Below, one piece after another: positions 25,039-32,557 of a stretch of 36,689 nucleotides of DNA. Made by a program: the position numbers and the translations under genes. The DNA comes from Betaproteobacteria bacterium (GTDB lineage: Bacteria; Pseudomonadota; Gammaproteobacteria; Burkholderiales; Ferrovaceae). The notes under the pieces were generated by a model. It saw only the letters and a list, made by a program, of their open reading frames with translations. It ran no database searches and was not told the DNA's origin. The stretch lies in contig JAGWTQ010000011.1 of NCBI GenBank assembly GCA_028868905.1, forward strand, positions 1 through 36,689, read 5' to 3'. Each line of letters starts with the position of its first letter. Positions within the stretch are counted from its first letter, which is position 1.

Positions 25039-25167
25039 TCAGCTCTTGATCTGTGGTTTGGTCTTGTCGAAGTTGTCCACAAAGAAGCTGTAGATAAAGG
25101 GTGCGACGAACGCGATGCTGAGCGGCAACAGAATGGCCAGAGGGCCGTAATCCAGATCGATCATCAT
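25039..25167 (-). CDS. 42-residue single-helix membrane protein
   Basis: The ORF starts MMIDLDYGPLAILLPLSIAF and ends DKTKPQIKS. One helix spans about residues 8-29; the N terminus is acidic and the tail basic. It lies 38 bases after the CcoP-like gene and just before the terminator, so it is the last gene of the CcoNO unit. A distant GGAG (12 bases) is the only ribosome site. Position and size suggest a small oxidase subunit (CcoQ/CcoH analogue); no family recognised. Confidence 0.68.
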   Translation of the reverse strand: MMIDLDYGPLAILLPLSIAFVAPFIYSFFVDNFDKTKPQIKS

Positions 25168-25205
25168 AATTTAATAAGCTCCGTATAAGTTGGCGACTGG
25201 CTTAC

Positions 25206-25835
25206 TCAGTGGCTGGCGCCATGGCCATGGCGCGGCTGCCAGTAAGTGGGGGGCAGGCGCTTGATCATGAGAAACACGGCCAGGAAGAAGTAGGACAGGT
25301 AAAACACGTCAATGGTGTACCCCTTGTCCCACCAGGGTTGCTGGCGAATACGGGTGCCGTCAGGGCGGTAGTTCCCTTCGAAGTTCGCAATGACCACATG
25401 ATCGCCCACCACGGTGTAATCGCGCAGATCGACTCCTTTGGTTTCCAGGGCCTTGATCTGGTCCTTGATGAGGCGCAGATCATCCATGGTCAGGGGGTGC
25501 CGTTCCAACAATGCATCGCTGGATGTGCCTTTGTTCATGGCCACAATCTTTTGCATGGCTTCGGTGTCATCCTTGGCAGCCAGTACTTCCGGCTTGTCCA
25601 TGGAATTCACATAAGGCGCATACAGGGCTGCGGTCGGGCGCTGTCCCCAGAGCGGGAAAGTCACGAAAAAGGCGGTGAGCACGGTGAGCAGCACCAGCCA
25701 TACGACCGGTGCAGGAACCGGATTGTTGTCTTCCGTGAGCCCGCCGAGATCCTCGGCCTCCCACAGGGCTTCGTTCTTTTTGGTGGTGGCGTCGTCGGAC
25801 AGCGTCACCAGCGGTGCATCAAATTTCCATGACAT
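25206..25835 (-). CDS. CcoP N-terminal-anchor-like protein with a heme-less periplasmic domain
   Basis: A 209-residue protein in the position where ccoP is normally found, directly after ccoO. Residues 34-46 (TEDNNPVPAPVVW) and the following helix match the CcoP N-terminal (FixP_N) pattern; FPLWGQRP (60-67) ends the helix. A periplasmic region (about 68-172, with EDDL-type polar helices but no CXXCH) follows and a second helix (YLSYFFLAVFLMIKRLPP) closes the protein before a His-rich tail. ATG at 25833-25835 has a GGGGGA site. It seems to be a CcoP-derived or CcoP-like subunit that has no hemes; a quite different origin cannot be excluded. Confidence 0.78.
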   Translation of the reverse strand: MSWKFDAPLVTLSDDATTKKNEALWEAEDLGGLTEDNNPVPAPVVWLVLLTVLTAFFVTFPLWGQRPTAALYAPYVNSMDKPEVLAAKDDTEAMQKIVAMNKGTSSDALLERHPLTMDDLRLIKDQIKALETKGVDLRDYTVVGDHVVIANFEGNYRPDGTRIRQQPWWDKGYTIDVFYLSYFFLAVFLMIKRLPPTYWQPRHGHGASH

Positions 25836-25921
25836 GCGTAAATCCCCCATGTTTTTGCGATGCCGGAGCGCTGTTTAGCCGCCCCGTATCGCAATTCTTT
25901 CTGTTATGCCGTTTTCCCCAA

Positions 25922-26863
25922 TTACTTCAGCGTGAGCACGAAGTCGATCAGGTTGCGAATTTCGCTGTTGCGGGCGTACATCGGAACCTCGGGCGGAGTG
26001 ACACGCTTGCCTTCGCGATATTCGTTGTACTCCGCACGCCATTTCGGAAAGTCGATCTTCTTGCCATTCGCATCGACGGGGCCCCAGAGATAATCGAAGC
26101 GGGGCATGATCGAGTGCGGTTGCACGAGACGGGGGTTGAAGAAGTGCAACATCATCCACTCCTTCGAGGCATTACGCGAGCCCACGTGAAGCAGGTCGGG
26201 TGCCTTGCGGTCGGAACCGAACGCGGTCGGCGATTCGCCGTTGAAATCGCCCAACATGGGGGGCGCACCGAATACCTGCCAGTCCTGGGTCTGCTCAGGC
26301 AGCAGGGTATGGCACCACCAGCAACCCTCACGCACAAACAACGTTTTGCCGGCAGCTGCGTGCAAGGTGTTGGCATCGCCTGCGGTCTTTTCAACCGCTT
26401 CCGGTGTCCAGCCCATGGTGGCCGTGGCGTTTTCGATGTAGTAGCGCTTCTGCTCGTCAGCCTTCACCAGGAAAACGGCTCCGACGTTCTTGTCGGCTTC
26501 CTTGATGCGCCCTTTTTCCAGGCTCAACTGCTTGGCGATGCCCCCCAGATTGTCGGGGTGCAGGATACCGCCAGGCAAAGTCGTCCCTTTCTCATAGACA
26601 TAGGCGTAAGTGGGTTCCATCGGCTGTCCGGTCTTGGGATCCGCCTTGAGCAATACCTTCAGGGGCTTGTGCCAGCCCAGAAGGAACGGATCGTCAAGGT
26701 TGAAGCCCGATTCGGCACCGGCCCACAGCTGCTTGTCCATGGCCACTTCGGTGGCGTTCACATGGTTGATGTCAAAGCTTGGCATCAGCAGGGTAATGGT
26801 CATGGATCCGCCCAACGCCAAGGCGAAGAAACGGGATCCGATCTTATACTCTCTGAAATTCAT
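25922..26863 (-). CDS. ccoO: CcoO-like monoheme cytochrome c subunit of a cbb3-type oxidase, enlarged
   Basis: A 313-residue membrane-anchored cytochrome c (canonical CcoO about 200). After an N-terminal helix (about 10-28) there is a long periplasmic stretch (about 40-172) not present in ordinary CcoO. The CcoO core then follows: LFVREGCWWCH (heme at 181-185), DRKAPDLLHVGSR, and the axial Met in HSIMPRFDYLW (Met253), ending with IRNLIDFVLTLK. GGGGAG lies eight bases before the ATG. It directly follows ccoN, and would pass electrons to the CcoN hemes. Confidence 0.88.
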   Translation of the reverse strand: MNFREYKIGSRFFALALGGSMTITLLMPSFDINHVNATEVAMDKQLWAGAESGFNLDDPFLLGWHKPLKVLLKADPKTGQPMEPTYAYVYEKGTTLPGGILHPDNLGGIAKQLSLEKGRIKEADKNVGAVFLVKADEQKRYYIENATATMGWTPEAVEKTAGDANTLHAAAGKTLFVREGCWWCHTLLPEQTQDWQVFGAPPMLGDFNGESPTAFGSDRKAPDLLHVGSRNASKEWMMLHFFNPRLVQPHSIMPRFDYLWGPVDANGKKIDFPKWRAEYNEYREGKRVTPPEVPMYARNSEIRNLIDFVLTLK

Positions 26864-26888
26864 TTGTTATCTCCCCTTATCTCTCGGC

Positions 26889-28295
26889 TTATCGTTCGTA
26901 GGCCAGTTCATGCGGCATGCGGCCTTCTGGAATCACGGTTCCAGTGCGCGCGGTCATCCACATGTTGTAGAGCCAGAAGCAGTTGCCGGTAAAGACAAGA
27001 GAACCACCGATCCAGCGGGCGATCATGTAAGGATGTTCTGCGATCACCACGTCGATGTAAGGCACTTCGTAAATCTTCCCCGCGCCCTGGATCAGCCCGG
27101 CAATCGTCATCGACACCCAGTAGGTGGTGAAGCCGATCAGAAGCAGCCAGAAGTGGATGTTGCCCAGAGTCAGCGAGTACAGCTTGCGTTTCAGGATGGT
27201 CTGCAGCCCGAGATAAACGGCCGCCACTTCCAGGAAAGTGGAGAAACCCAAAAGCGCCAAGTGGGCGTGGGCCACGATCCAGCCCGTGCCATGGATATAC
27301 CAGTTGATGGCGCGGGTCTGCTGGAAACCGCCTTGCATGTTCAGCGGAATAGCCATCAGGCAACCCGTGACCGTGAAGCGAACCTCCAGGTTTTCCACAA
27401 ACATGTTCCACTTGCCCTGCATGGTCAGCAGGATGTTGGACACGAATGCGATGGCCGGCACCAGAATCAGCACGCCTTCAACCGAAGCGAAGGACTTGAG
27501 CCATTCGGGCAACGGTGCGGACATCAGGTGGTGCGCTGCCGGCGTGGAGTAGAACACCACCACGGACCAGAAGTGCAGGTGACCAATCCGGTGGGAGTAC
27601 AGGGGGTTCCCCGTCACCTTCGGAATCGTATAGTAGGCAATGGCAGCCGCAACCGGGGTAATCCACAGACCCAACACGTTGTGTGCAAACCACCAGGTCA
27701 GATAGGCTTCGGTCAGACCCGTGAGGTGGAAGAACTCCGGCAGGTTACCCACGATGAACACGATAATGACCATGAAGGTCGCCGCGGCAAAAAACCAGTT
27801 GGTGGTATAGATGCCTTGCGTGCGACGGTTGATGATGGTCATCCAGACATTGATACCCAACGGAATGAAGATGAAGGTGGCAATGTAGAGGTCAATGAAC
27901 CAGGGGAAGTCGGAGTATTCGCGACCTGAGGTCATCCCGAACCAGAGCACGGTCAAGCCGAGCGAGAGGCCGATGTTCCAAAGAATCACATTCCAGATAC
28001 CCAGTTTCTCGGACCACAGCTTGGTATTGCCCAGTGCCGGCGTGATGTACATCATGGCCATGGCAAACGCCTGGGAAATCCAGCCGAAAATCACCGCGTG
28101 CACGTGCACTTGGCGCATGTGACCGAACGAGAGAAATTCCAGGCCGGTAACAAAGTCGGGAAATGCCAGTTTGGCCGCATTGAAAGCGCCCAGACCGGTA
28201 CCAATCACAAACCACGTGATCGCAGAAAAACCGAAGTACACGGCCGCCGAACCCGACGGGATGTCCTCGTTTTTGGCCATCAGATATTTGAGCAT
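26889..28295 (-). CDS. ccoN: cbb3-type heme-copper oxidase catalytic subunit CcoN-like
   Basis: A 468-residue, about 12-helix O2-reducing subunit in the inner membrane. All metal and heme ligands of the C-type oxidases are present: low-spin heme His in RQVHVHAVIF (64/66), CuB His205 (WWFAHN), His255-His256 (TPAAHHL) with the cross-link Tyr249 six residues before, and heme b3/b ligands His343 and His345 (VAHAHLALLG). The residue 22 before His343, a conserved Glu in canonical CcoN as I recall it, is Gln321. AGGGGG lies nine to ten bases before the ATG. It follows the tiny ORF at 28385-28492 and is followed by ccoO. Confidence 0.93.
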   Translation of the reverse strand: MLKYLMAKNEDIPSGSAAVYFGFSAITWFVIGTGLGAFNAAKLAFPDFVTGLEFLSFGHMRQVHVHAVIFGWISQAFAMAMMYITPALGNTKLWSEKLGIWNVILWNIGLSLGLTVLWFGMTSGREYSDFPWFIDLYIATFIFIPLGINVWMTIINRRTQGIYTTNWFFAAATFMVIIVFIVGNLPEFFHLTGLTEAYLTWWFAHNVLGLWITPVAAAIAYYTIPKVTGNPLYSHRIGHLHFWSVVVFYSTPAAHHLMSAPLPEWLKSFASVEGVLILVPAIAFVSNILLTMQGKWNMFVENLEVRFTVTGCLMAIPLNMQGGFQQTRAINWYIHGTGWIVAHAHLALLGFSTFLEVAAVYLGLQTILKRKLYSLTLGNIHFWLLLIGFTTYWVSMTIAGLIQGAGKIYEVPYIDVVIAEHPYMIARWIGGSLVFTGNCFWLYNMWMTARTGTVIPEGRMPHELAYER

Positions 28296-28358
28296 TATCG
28301 AAATCCCCCTCTATCGCTCTAAAACTTAACTACTGCTGAATCAATTTTTTATTTGGAA

Positions 28359-28374
28359 TGCCGCCAAAGCGGCA
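28359..28374. repeat. 6-bp inverted repeat upstream of ccoN
   Basis: TGCCGC, four-base loop, GCGGCA, between the 35-residue peptide gene and ccoN. Neither direction has a T run, so it is more likely an mRNA-processing or stability hairpin than an intrinsic terminator. Confidence 0.4.
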
Positions 28375-28384
28375 CGATCTGTGC

Positions 28385-28492
28385 TCAGTGGCTTTGGCTT
28401 TTCTTCTTGAGCGGCATAAGAATGTACCAGGACAGCAACATGCTCGAAAAAGCCAGTGCAATCCCCAAAATCGCCGCGACCGTGTTCAACAT
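28385..28492 (-). CDS. 35-residue single-helix membrane protein
   Basis: The ORF starts MLNTVAAILGIALAFSSM and ends PLKKKSQSH. Nearly all of it is one hydrophobic helix (about 4-28) ending in a KKK basic tail. GGAG lies ten bases upstream. It sits between the 91-residue membrane protein and ccoN in the same direction. Tiny subunits of this form (CcoM, CcoQ) stabilise cbb3 oxidases; assignment is by context only. Confidence 0.62.
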   Translation of the reverse strand: MLNTVAAILGIALAFSSMLLSWYILMPLKKKSQSH

Positions 28493-28561
28493 GGTGTTTT
28501 GACTCCTAAACTTTTGGTGTAATTATCTGAAAGCGAAGGTCAGCCCAAAAAAACTTGCGGG

Positions 28562-28837
28562 TCAGGCCACGTTTTCCAGAGCATCATGCCGCTTGAAGGC
28601 GATAGCCAGAATGACCACGTAGGCAAAGCCGAAGACAAGCATGCACCAGTCGATAAAACCGGTAAAGGTTACAGGATTGTAAGCCTCGCCCATCCAGCCA
28701 CCCCAATCGCCAAACTTGCCGCGGCCGAGAAAACACATCAGGGTGGCACCAAACACGCTGCCATTCCCCATTCCCGTGAGCATGCCTCCGACGATCATGA
28801 GCCAAAAGCCCCGAGTCGAGATCGATTTTTTTTGCAT
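28562..28837 (-). CDS. two-helix membrane protein, possible oxidase/ACIII small subunit
   Basis: A 91-residue protein with two helices (about 10-35 and 58-80) and a Gly/Trp-rich loop (GKFGDWGGWMGEAYNP). It is 201 bases after actF and 69 bases before the 35-residue peptide gene, so it could be the first gene of the CcoNO unit or an ActG-like last member of the act operon. A run of nine G immediately precedes the ATG, serving as its ribosome site, and eight A follow the second codon. Confidence 0.7.
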   Translation of the reverse strand: MQKKSISTRGFWLMIVGGMLTGMGNGSVFGATLMCFLGRGKFGDWGGWMGEAYNPVTFTGFIDWCMLVFGFAYVVILAIAFKRHDALENVA

Positions 28838-28883
28838 TCCCCCCCCCTATTGGTAACTCTTTATTGCAAAAATGAAACGCCCG

Positions 28884-28907
28884 GGTTCACTTTCAGTGTG
28901 GTGAACC
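28884..28907 (-). terminator. possible terminator hairpin after the act operon
   Basis: GGTTCAC (28884-28890) pairs with GTGAACC (28901-28907); on the minus strand TTTTT follows about ten bases beyond the stem. Weak as an intrinsic terminator but located 130 bases past actF. Confidence 0.33.
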
Positions 28908-28943
28908 TGCAGAACAGTATGTAGTGCTGTGTTTTTAGACTTT

Positions 28944-28964
28944 ATCCAGGAAAAATCCCTGGAT
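28944..28964. repeat. 7-bp inverted repeat downstream of actF
   Basis: ATCCAGG, seven-base AT-rich loop, CCTGGAT, 74 bases past the actF stop. It lacks a T run on the minus strand. It could be a transcript-end stabiliser or an operator for the downstream unit; the symmetry alone does not decide. Confidence 0.35.
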
Positions 28965-29037
28965 GCGGGTTGTCGCTCCCCATGATTGGTGCTTTATACC
29001 AGTATCAATCCCGCATTTCAACATTGCAGTGCGCAAC

Positions 29038-30042
29038 TCATCGAATGATCTGGTTGCGACGCAGGCGGGCTCGCACAATTGCAACAGCCGCCCCAAAAAC
29101 CACGACCGTCACGCCGATATCAAAGAGCCCTGTCATGGGCATGTGCGATGTGGGGTAAGTCCCTGAAATCCAAGTGTATCGTTCAATCCAGCTGCCCAGC
29201 GCAATGGATGCCGCCACGGTGATGATGACTTTGGGCGTGTGCCGACTGAAGGGAAAAACCAGAGTGACAAAAGGAACCACAAACTTGAGGGCGAAGAAGG
29301 TCCAGAACAGGGAGCTGTAATAACCATCCTGCATTTGCCAGAGCCGCTCCGTTTCTTCGGGAAAGTTGCCGTACCAGATGATGAGGTACTGGGCAAAAAA
29401 GGTGTAAACCCAAAGAATCGTAAATGCCAGCATCATCTGGGCAATGTAGTTGTACAGATATTCCGGGGGGGGGCTCACAAAGGCTTTTGCCTTGTTGAGG
29501 AAATACAGGGACAGCACGAGCACGGCCAGGTACATGCCAAAAGCACTGACAAAATGGTACATGGCGAAAATCGAGCTTTCCCAGTTGGGCAGCAACGTCA
29601 TTTCGAAGTCCCAGGAAACCATAGTGCAAAACAGGACATGGGCAAACGGAATGAGCATGGCCACGATTTTAAAATTGTGCTGATCCTCGGCAGATCGCTC
29701 GGCCTTGGCCTGGAACTTGATGAATAGGCCGTACAGAACGCCCACCGCAAAGAATCCGAGGATTTCCCGGGCAGCCAGGAAGCCCAGATTGTTCCAGCGC
29801 GGCAATTTTTCAAAAGTTCCAACCCACGGGAACGTCAGGCTGCCACCATACAACAGGATCAGAAGCAACACGAAGGCGAGCGGAAACAGCGCAAAAAACG
29901 ATACGGACATGACCCGGATATCGAAACGCCATTTGGCATTGACCAAATGCAGGAGCGCTGCAAGGGTCACACCCGCCAGGGACAAGTGGAGCACCACCAG
30001 AAAATCTACGGTCAGCACAGACCAGCTAGAAAACGAAATCAC
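29038..30042 (-). CDS. actF: alternative complex III quinone-site membrane subunit ActF
   Basis: A 334-residue polytopic protein (about ten helices) of the ActF/ActC-related family of quinol:cytochrome c oxidoreductase. Conserved-looking segments include GFLAAREILGFFAVGVLY, HVLFCTMVSWDFEMTL and the helix with AYLIIWYGNFPEETER (part read here as QYLIIWYGN). Start is GTG at 30040-30042 with an excellent AAGGAG seven bases upstream, so no ATG is needed. It is the last act gene, 15 bases after actE. Confidence 0.88.
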   Translation of the reverse strand: MISFSSWSVLTVDFLVVLHLSLAGVTLAALLHLVNAKWRFDIRVMSVSFFALFPLAFVLLLILLYGGSLTFPWVGTFEKLPRWNNLGFLAAREILGFFAVGVLYGLFIKFQAKAERSAEDQHNFKIVAMLIPFAHVLFCTMVSWDFEMTLLPNWESSIFAMYHFVSAFGMYLAVLVLSLYFLNKAKAFVSPPPEYLYNYIAQMMLAFTILWVYTFFAQYLIIWYGNFPEETERLWQMQDGYYSSLFWTFFALKFVVPFVTLVFPFSRHTPKVIITVAASIALGSWIERYTWISGTYPTSHMPMTGLFDIGVTVVVFGAAVAIVRARLRRNQIIR

Positions 30043-30057
30043 GGTTAACTCCTTAGG

Positions 30058-30585
30058 TCACTTTGCGCTCACGGCGGGGGCCTGGTCGGCCTTGAGCCCA
30101 TGGCGAACGTAATTCACCAGATCCCAGCGTTCCGAGGGATACATGTCATTTCCGTAGGAAGGCATGAGCGCCCCGCCAAACGTCACGTGCGCAAATATGT
30201 AGCCTTCGGGTACTTCTTTCTGGACCCGGTCTGCCGTGAGATCAAAAGGCCGGACGATCAGCTTGGCGCCAACCGGCCCATCACCTGTGCCCGAGTTGCC
30301 ATGACAGGGAACGCAGTAAATCTTGAACATTTCCCTGCCTCGGGCAATCGATTCCGGAGTGGCCGGGTTCGGGTTGGGCAGTTTCATGGCCGCATCATGG
30401 TCATGGACATAGGGCGTTGTTTTCGTGCCCGCCATGGGTACCGACCGCTCCGGATAGGGGCGGACCGAGTCCGGCCCTTCCTGCGGCTTGATGCTGATCT
30501 GATTGGCCATGTCCTTGCTCCAGGGCCAGGCCATGGCAAGGGAAGGAACCAGGGCCGTCAAAGCGATCCAGCGAGTCAATTTCAT
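30058..30585 (-). CDS. actE: alternative complex III monoheme cytochrome c subunit ActE
   Basis: A 175-residue periplasmic cytochrome c: signal peptide ending near LAMA, heme motif CVPCHGNSGTGDG (91-103), and axial Met in GGALMPSYGNDM. The GxGxGDGPVG stretch after the heme and the YPSERWDLVNYVRHGL terminal helix are typical of ActE. It overlaps actD by four bases. It probably delivers electrons from ACIII to the oxidase. Confidence 0.93.
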   Translation of the reverse strand: MKLTRWIALTALVPSLAMAWPWSKDMANQISIKPQEGPDSVRPYPERSVPMAGTKTTPYVHDHDAAMKLPNPNPATPESIARGREMFKIYCVPCHGNSGTGDGPVGAKLIVRPFDLTADRVQKEVPEGYIFAHVTFGGALMPSYGNDMYPSERWDLVNYVRHGLKADQAPAVSAK

Positions 30586-31112
30586 CGTCCTTTTTCTCCC
30601 ATGATTTCGAGAGGCTGATGCCGTTCAAAAATGCCGTTCACTTTCGGAATCACCAGCGGATCCGCCTTGACCAGAATGCCGATCTTGTCTTCCGAAATGC
30701 GGGTGTTGTACAGCGGGCTGCGATTCCCGGGCAGTTTCCAGGCAATGAAGCAGCCCACCACTGTCATCAGCACGCCAATCAGGATGAACAACTCGTACGT
30801 CAGCACCATGTCGGGCGGGATGGGGACGATAGGCCGCCCCCCCCGGATCTGCTGAAGAAAATTGGCCTGTGCCGATGCAATCAGGGTGAAGCCGATGGTG
30901 CTCCCCAGGACAGCCCCCGCCATGGTGTACAACTGCACGTAAACCGGGCGACTGCCCAGCATTTCCGACAATTCCGGGTGTTCGATGGGCGACTTGATCA
31001 GCACATCGTCCATGCGAAAGCCCGGCAGATTGGAGGCCTTGAGCTCTTGCAGCGCCCTGCCGGCCGCTTCAAAGTCATTAAACAGCGCCAAAGTGTGTGC
31101 TTTGCTCATCAT
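30582..31112 (-). CDS. actD: alternative complex III subunit ActD (DUF3341)
   Basis: A 176-residue protein with a soluble N-terminal domain (ALFNDFEAAGRALQELK start, DDVLIKSPIEHPEL) and two helices (about 82-105 and 122-142), then a short cytoplasmic domain ending EIMGEKGR. This is the ActD/DUF3341 layout. It has no cofactor motif and is structural in known complexes. Its start (two adjacent ATGs) overlaps the actC stop. Confidence 0.92.
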   Translation of the reverse strand: MMSKAHTLALFNDFEAAGRALQELKASNLPGFRMDDVLIKSPIEHPELSEMLGSRPVYVQLYTMAGAVLGSTIGFTLIASAQANFLQQIRGGRPIVPIPPDMVLTYELFILIGVLMTVVGCFIAWKLPGNRSPLYNTRISEDKIGILVKADPLVIPKVNGIFERHQPLEIMGEKGR

Positions 31113-32506
31113 GCCCTCGCCTTGCGTGCCACGAATCGGTGATAAACCATTTCCTTCACCTCATACATGGAAACCGTCGGGAAAATCTTGCAGAACAGCA
31201 TGAACAGCATGCTGAACCACCCGAAGCTGCCCGCGACGATCCCGTACTGCACCCAGTTGGGCATCCAGTGATCGGTCCAGGTCCAGGGATAGTAACCATG
31301 GGCGAACGTCGGCGTGACAATCATGAAACGTTCAAGCCACATGCCCAGGTTCAGCAAGAGTGACACCACCAGCATGACCGGAATGTTGTTCCTCAGGGAC
31401 TTGAAAGCGAGCGCAAAGGGCACCACGGAACCCAGGAAGTTCATGGCCCACCAGTACGTCGCATAATCGCCGGTCGCGCGGAACAAGAGTGTTTGCTTGG
31501 CCACCGGGTCGTCGCCATACCAAACCGAGGCGTATTCCACCAGGTTGAGATAAGTCCACACCATCGCAATCGCAAAGGTCAGGCGGCAGGTCTTGTCCAG
31601 AATCGGCATGGTCATGTATTCCTCGAAACGGAACACATAGCGCAATACGATGAACAGGGTAATGATGGCCGCGCAGCCGGAGTAAAGCGCCCCGGCGACA
31701 AAATAGGGTGGGAAGGACGTGATGTGCCAGCCAGGCTGCTGGGACACCGCGAAGTCGGTCGCCACGATAGAGTGCACGGAAACCGCCAACGGAATCAGGA
31801 AACAGGCTACGGTCAGGTAGGCCACCCTGAAATTGGCCCATTGCCGGTCAGTCCCTTGCCAACCCAGAGACAGGAGCCAGTAGAATTTCTTGCGAACGCC
31901 TTTTGCGTTGTCACGGCAAATGGCAAGATCCGGAATCATCCCGAAATAAAGAAAAACGATGGAAGACGTCAGGTAGGTTCCAATGGCCGTCGCATCCCAC
32001 ACCAGCGGGGAATTGAAGTTGGGCCAGGCCCACCGTTCATTCGGATAGGCGACCACATAGTAGAACTCCCAGACACGCCCCAGGTGCACCAGCACGAAAA
32101 GCCCGGCCGTCATGAGCGAAAACGTGGTCATGGCTTCCGCAAATCGATAGATCGGCTTGCGCCAGTCTGCATGCATGATGTGCAAAATGGCGGACAGCAA
32201 TGTTCCCGAATGGCTCATCCCGATCCAGAAAATGAACGTGGCGATATACCAGCCCCACACTTGTGGGTTGTTCAGGTCAGCTGCCCCCATCCCGTTCTGG
32301 TACTGGTAAATTTCGCAATACACGCCAAACCCGAACAAGGCGAGTGATGCAAGGAAGATAACCCAGTACATCAGCCGCGGACGTTCCATGCTGCGCAGAA
32401 CGTCCTTGTTGATTTGGGCCCAGGCAATTTCATCATTGATGTCTTTTGCCTTGGGAACAAATCTCCGTTCTATTTCAATATCTTTTTCGTCGGTAGCTTG
32501 AATCAT
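31109..32506 (-). CDS. actC: alternative complex III NrfD-like membrane subunit ActC
   Basis: A 465-residue polytopic protein of the NrfD/PsrC superfamily that takes quinol-binding and proton-handling roles in ACIII. Segments GMSHSGTLLSAILHIM, DWRKPIYRFAEAMT and FLIPLAVSVHSIVATDFA are characteristic, with about ten helices. ATG at 32504-32506 with GGAAC nine bases upstream is preferred; an in-frame TTG at 32533 would add nine residues. It is 51 bases from actB2 and overlaps actD. Confidence 0.93.
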   Translation of the reverse strand: MIQATDEKDIEIERRFVPKAKDINDEIAWAQINKDVLRSMERPRLMYWVIFLASLALFGFGVYCEIYQYQNGMGAADLNNPQVWGWYIATFIFWIGMSHSGTLLSAILHIMHADWRKPIYRFAEAMTTFSLMTAGLFVLVHLGRVWEFYYVVAYPNERWAWPNFNSPLVWDATAIGTYLTSSIVFLYFGMIPDLAICRDNAKGVRKKFYWLLSLGWQGTDRQWANFRVAYLTVACFLIPLAVSVHSIVATDFAVSQQPGWHITSFPPYFVAGALYSGCAAIITLFIVLRYVFRFEEYMTMPILDKTCRLTFAIAMVWTYLNLVEYASVWYGDDPVAKQTLLFRATGDYATYWWAMNFLGSVVPFALAFKSLRNNIPVMLVVSLLLNLGMWLERFMIVTPTFAHGYYPWTWTDHWMPNWVQYGIVAGSFGWFSMLFMLFCKIFPTVSMYEVKEMVYHRFVARKARA

Positions 32507-32557
32507 GCTTGAGGTTCCAATAGTAGAATCCAAAAAGTCATGGCAGATCTTGCGCCA

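Noticed and set aside
25814-27929. Two long rightward frames (392 and 439 codons) opposite ccoO and ccoN.
   Set aside because: They mirror oxidase genes with all ligands in place, have charge patterns typical of antisense frames and no starts with ribosome sites.
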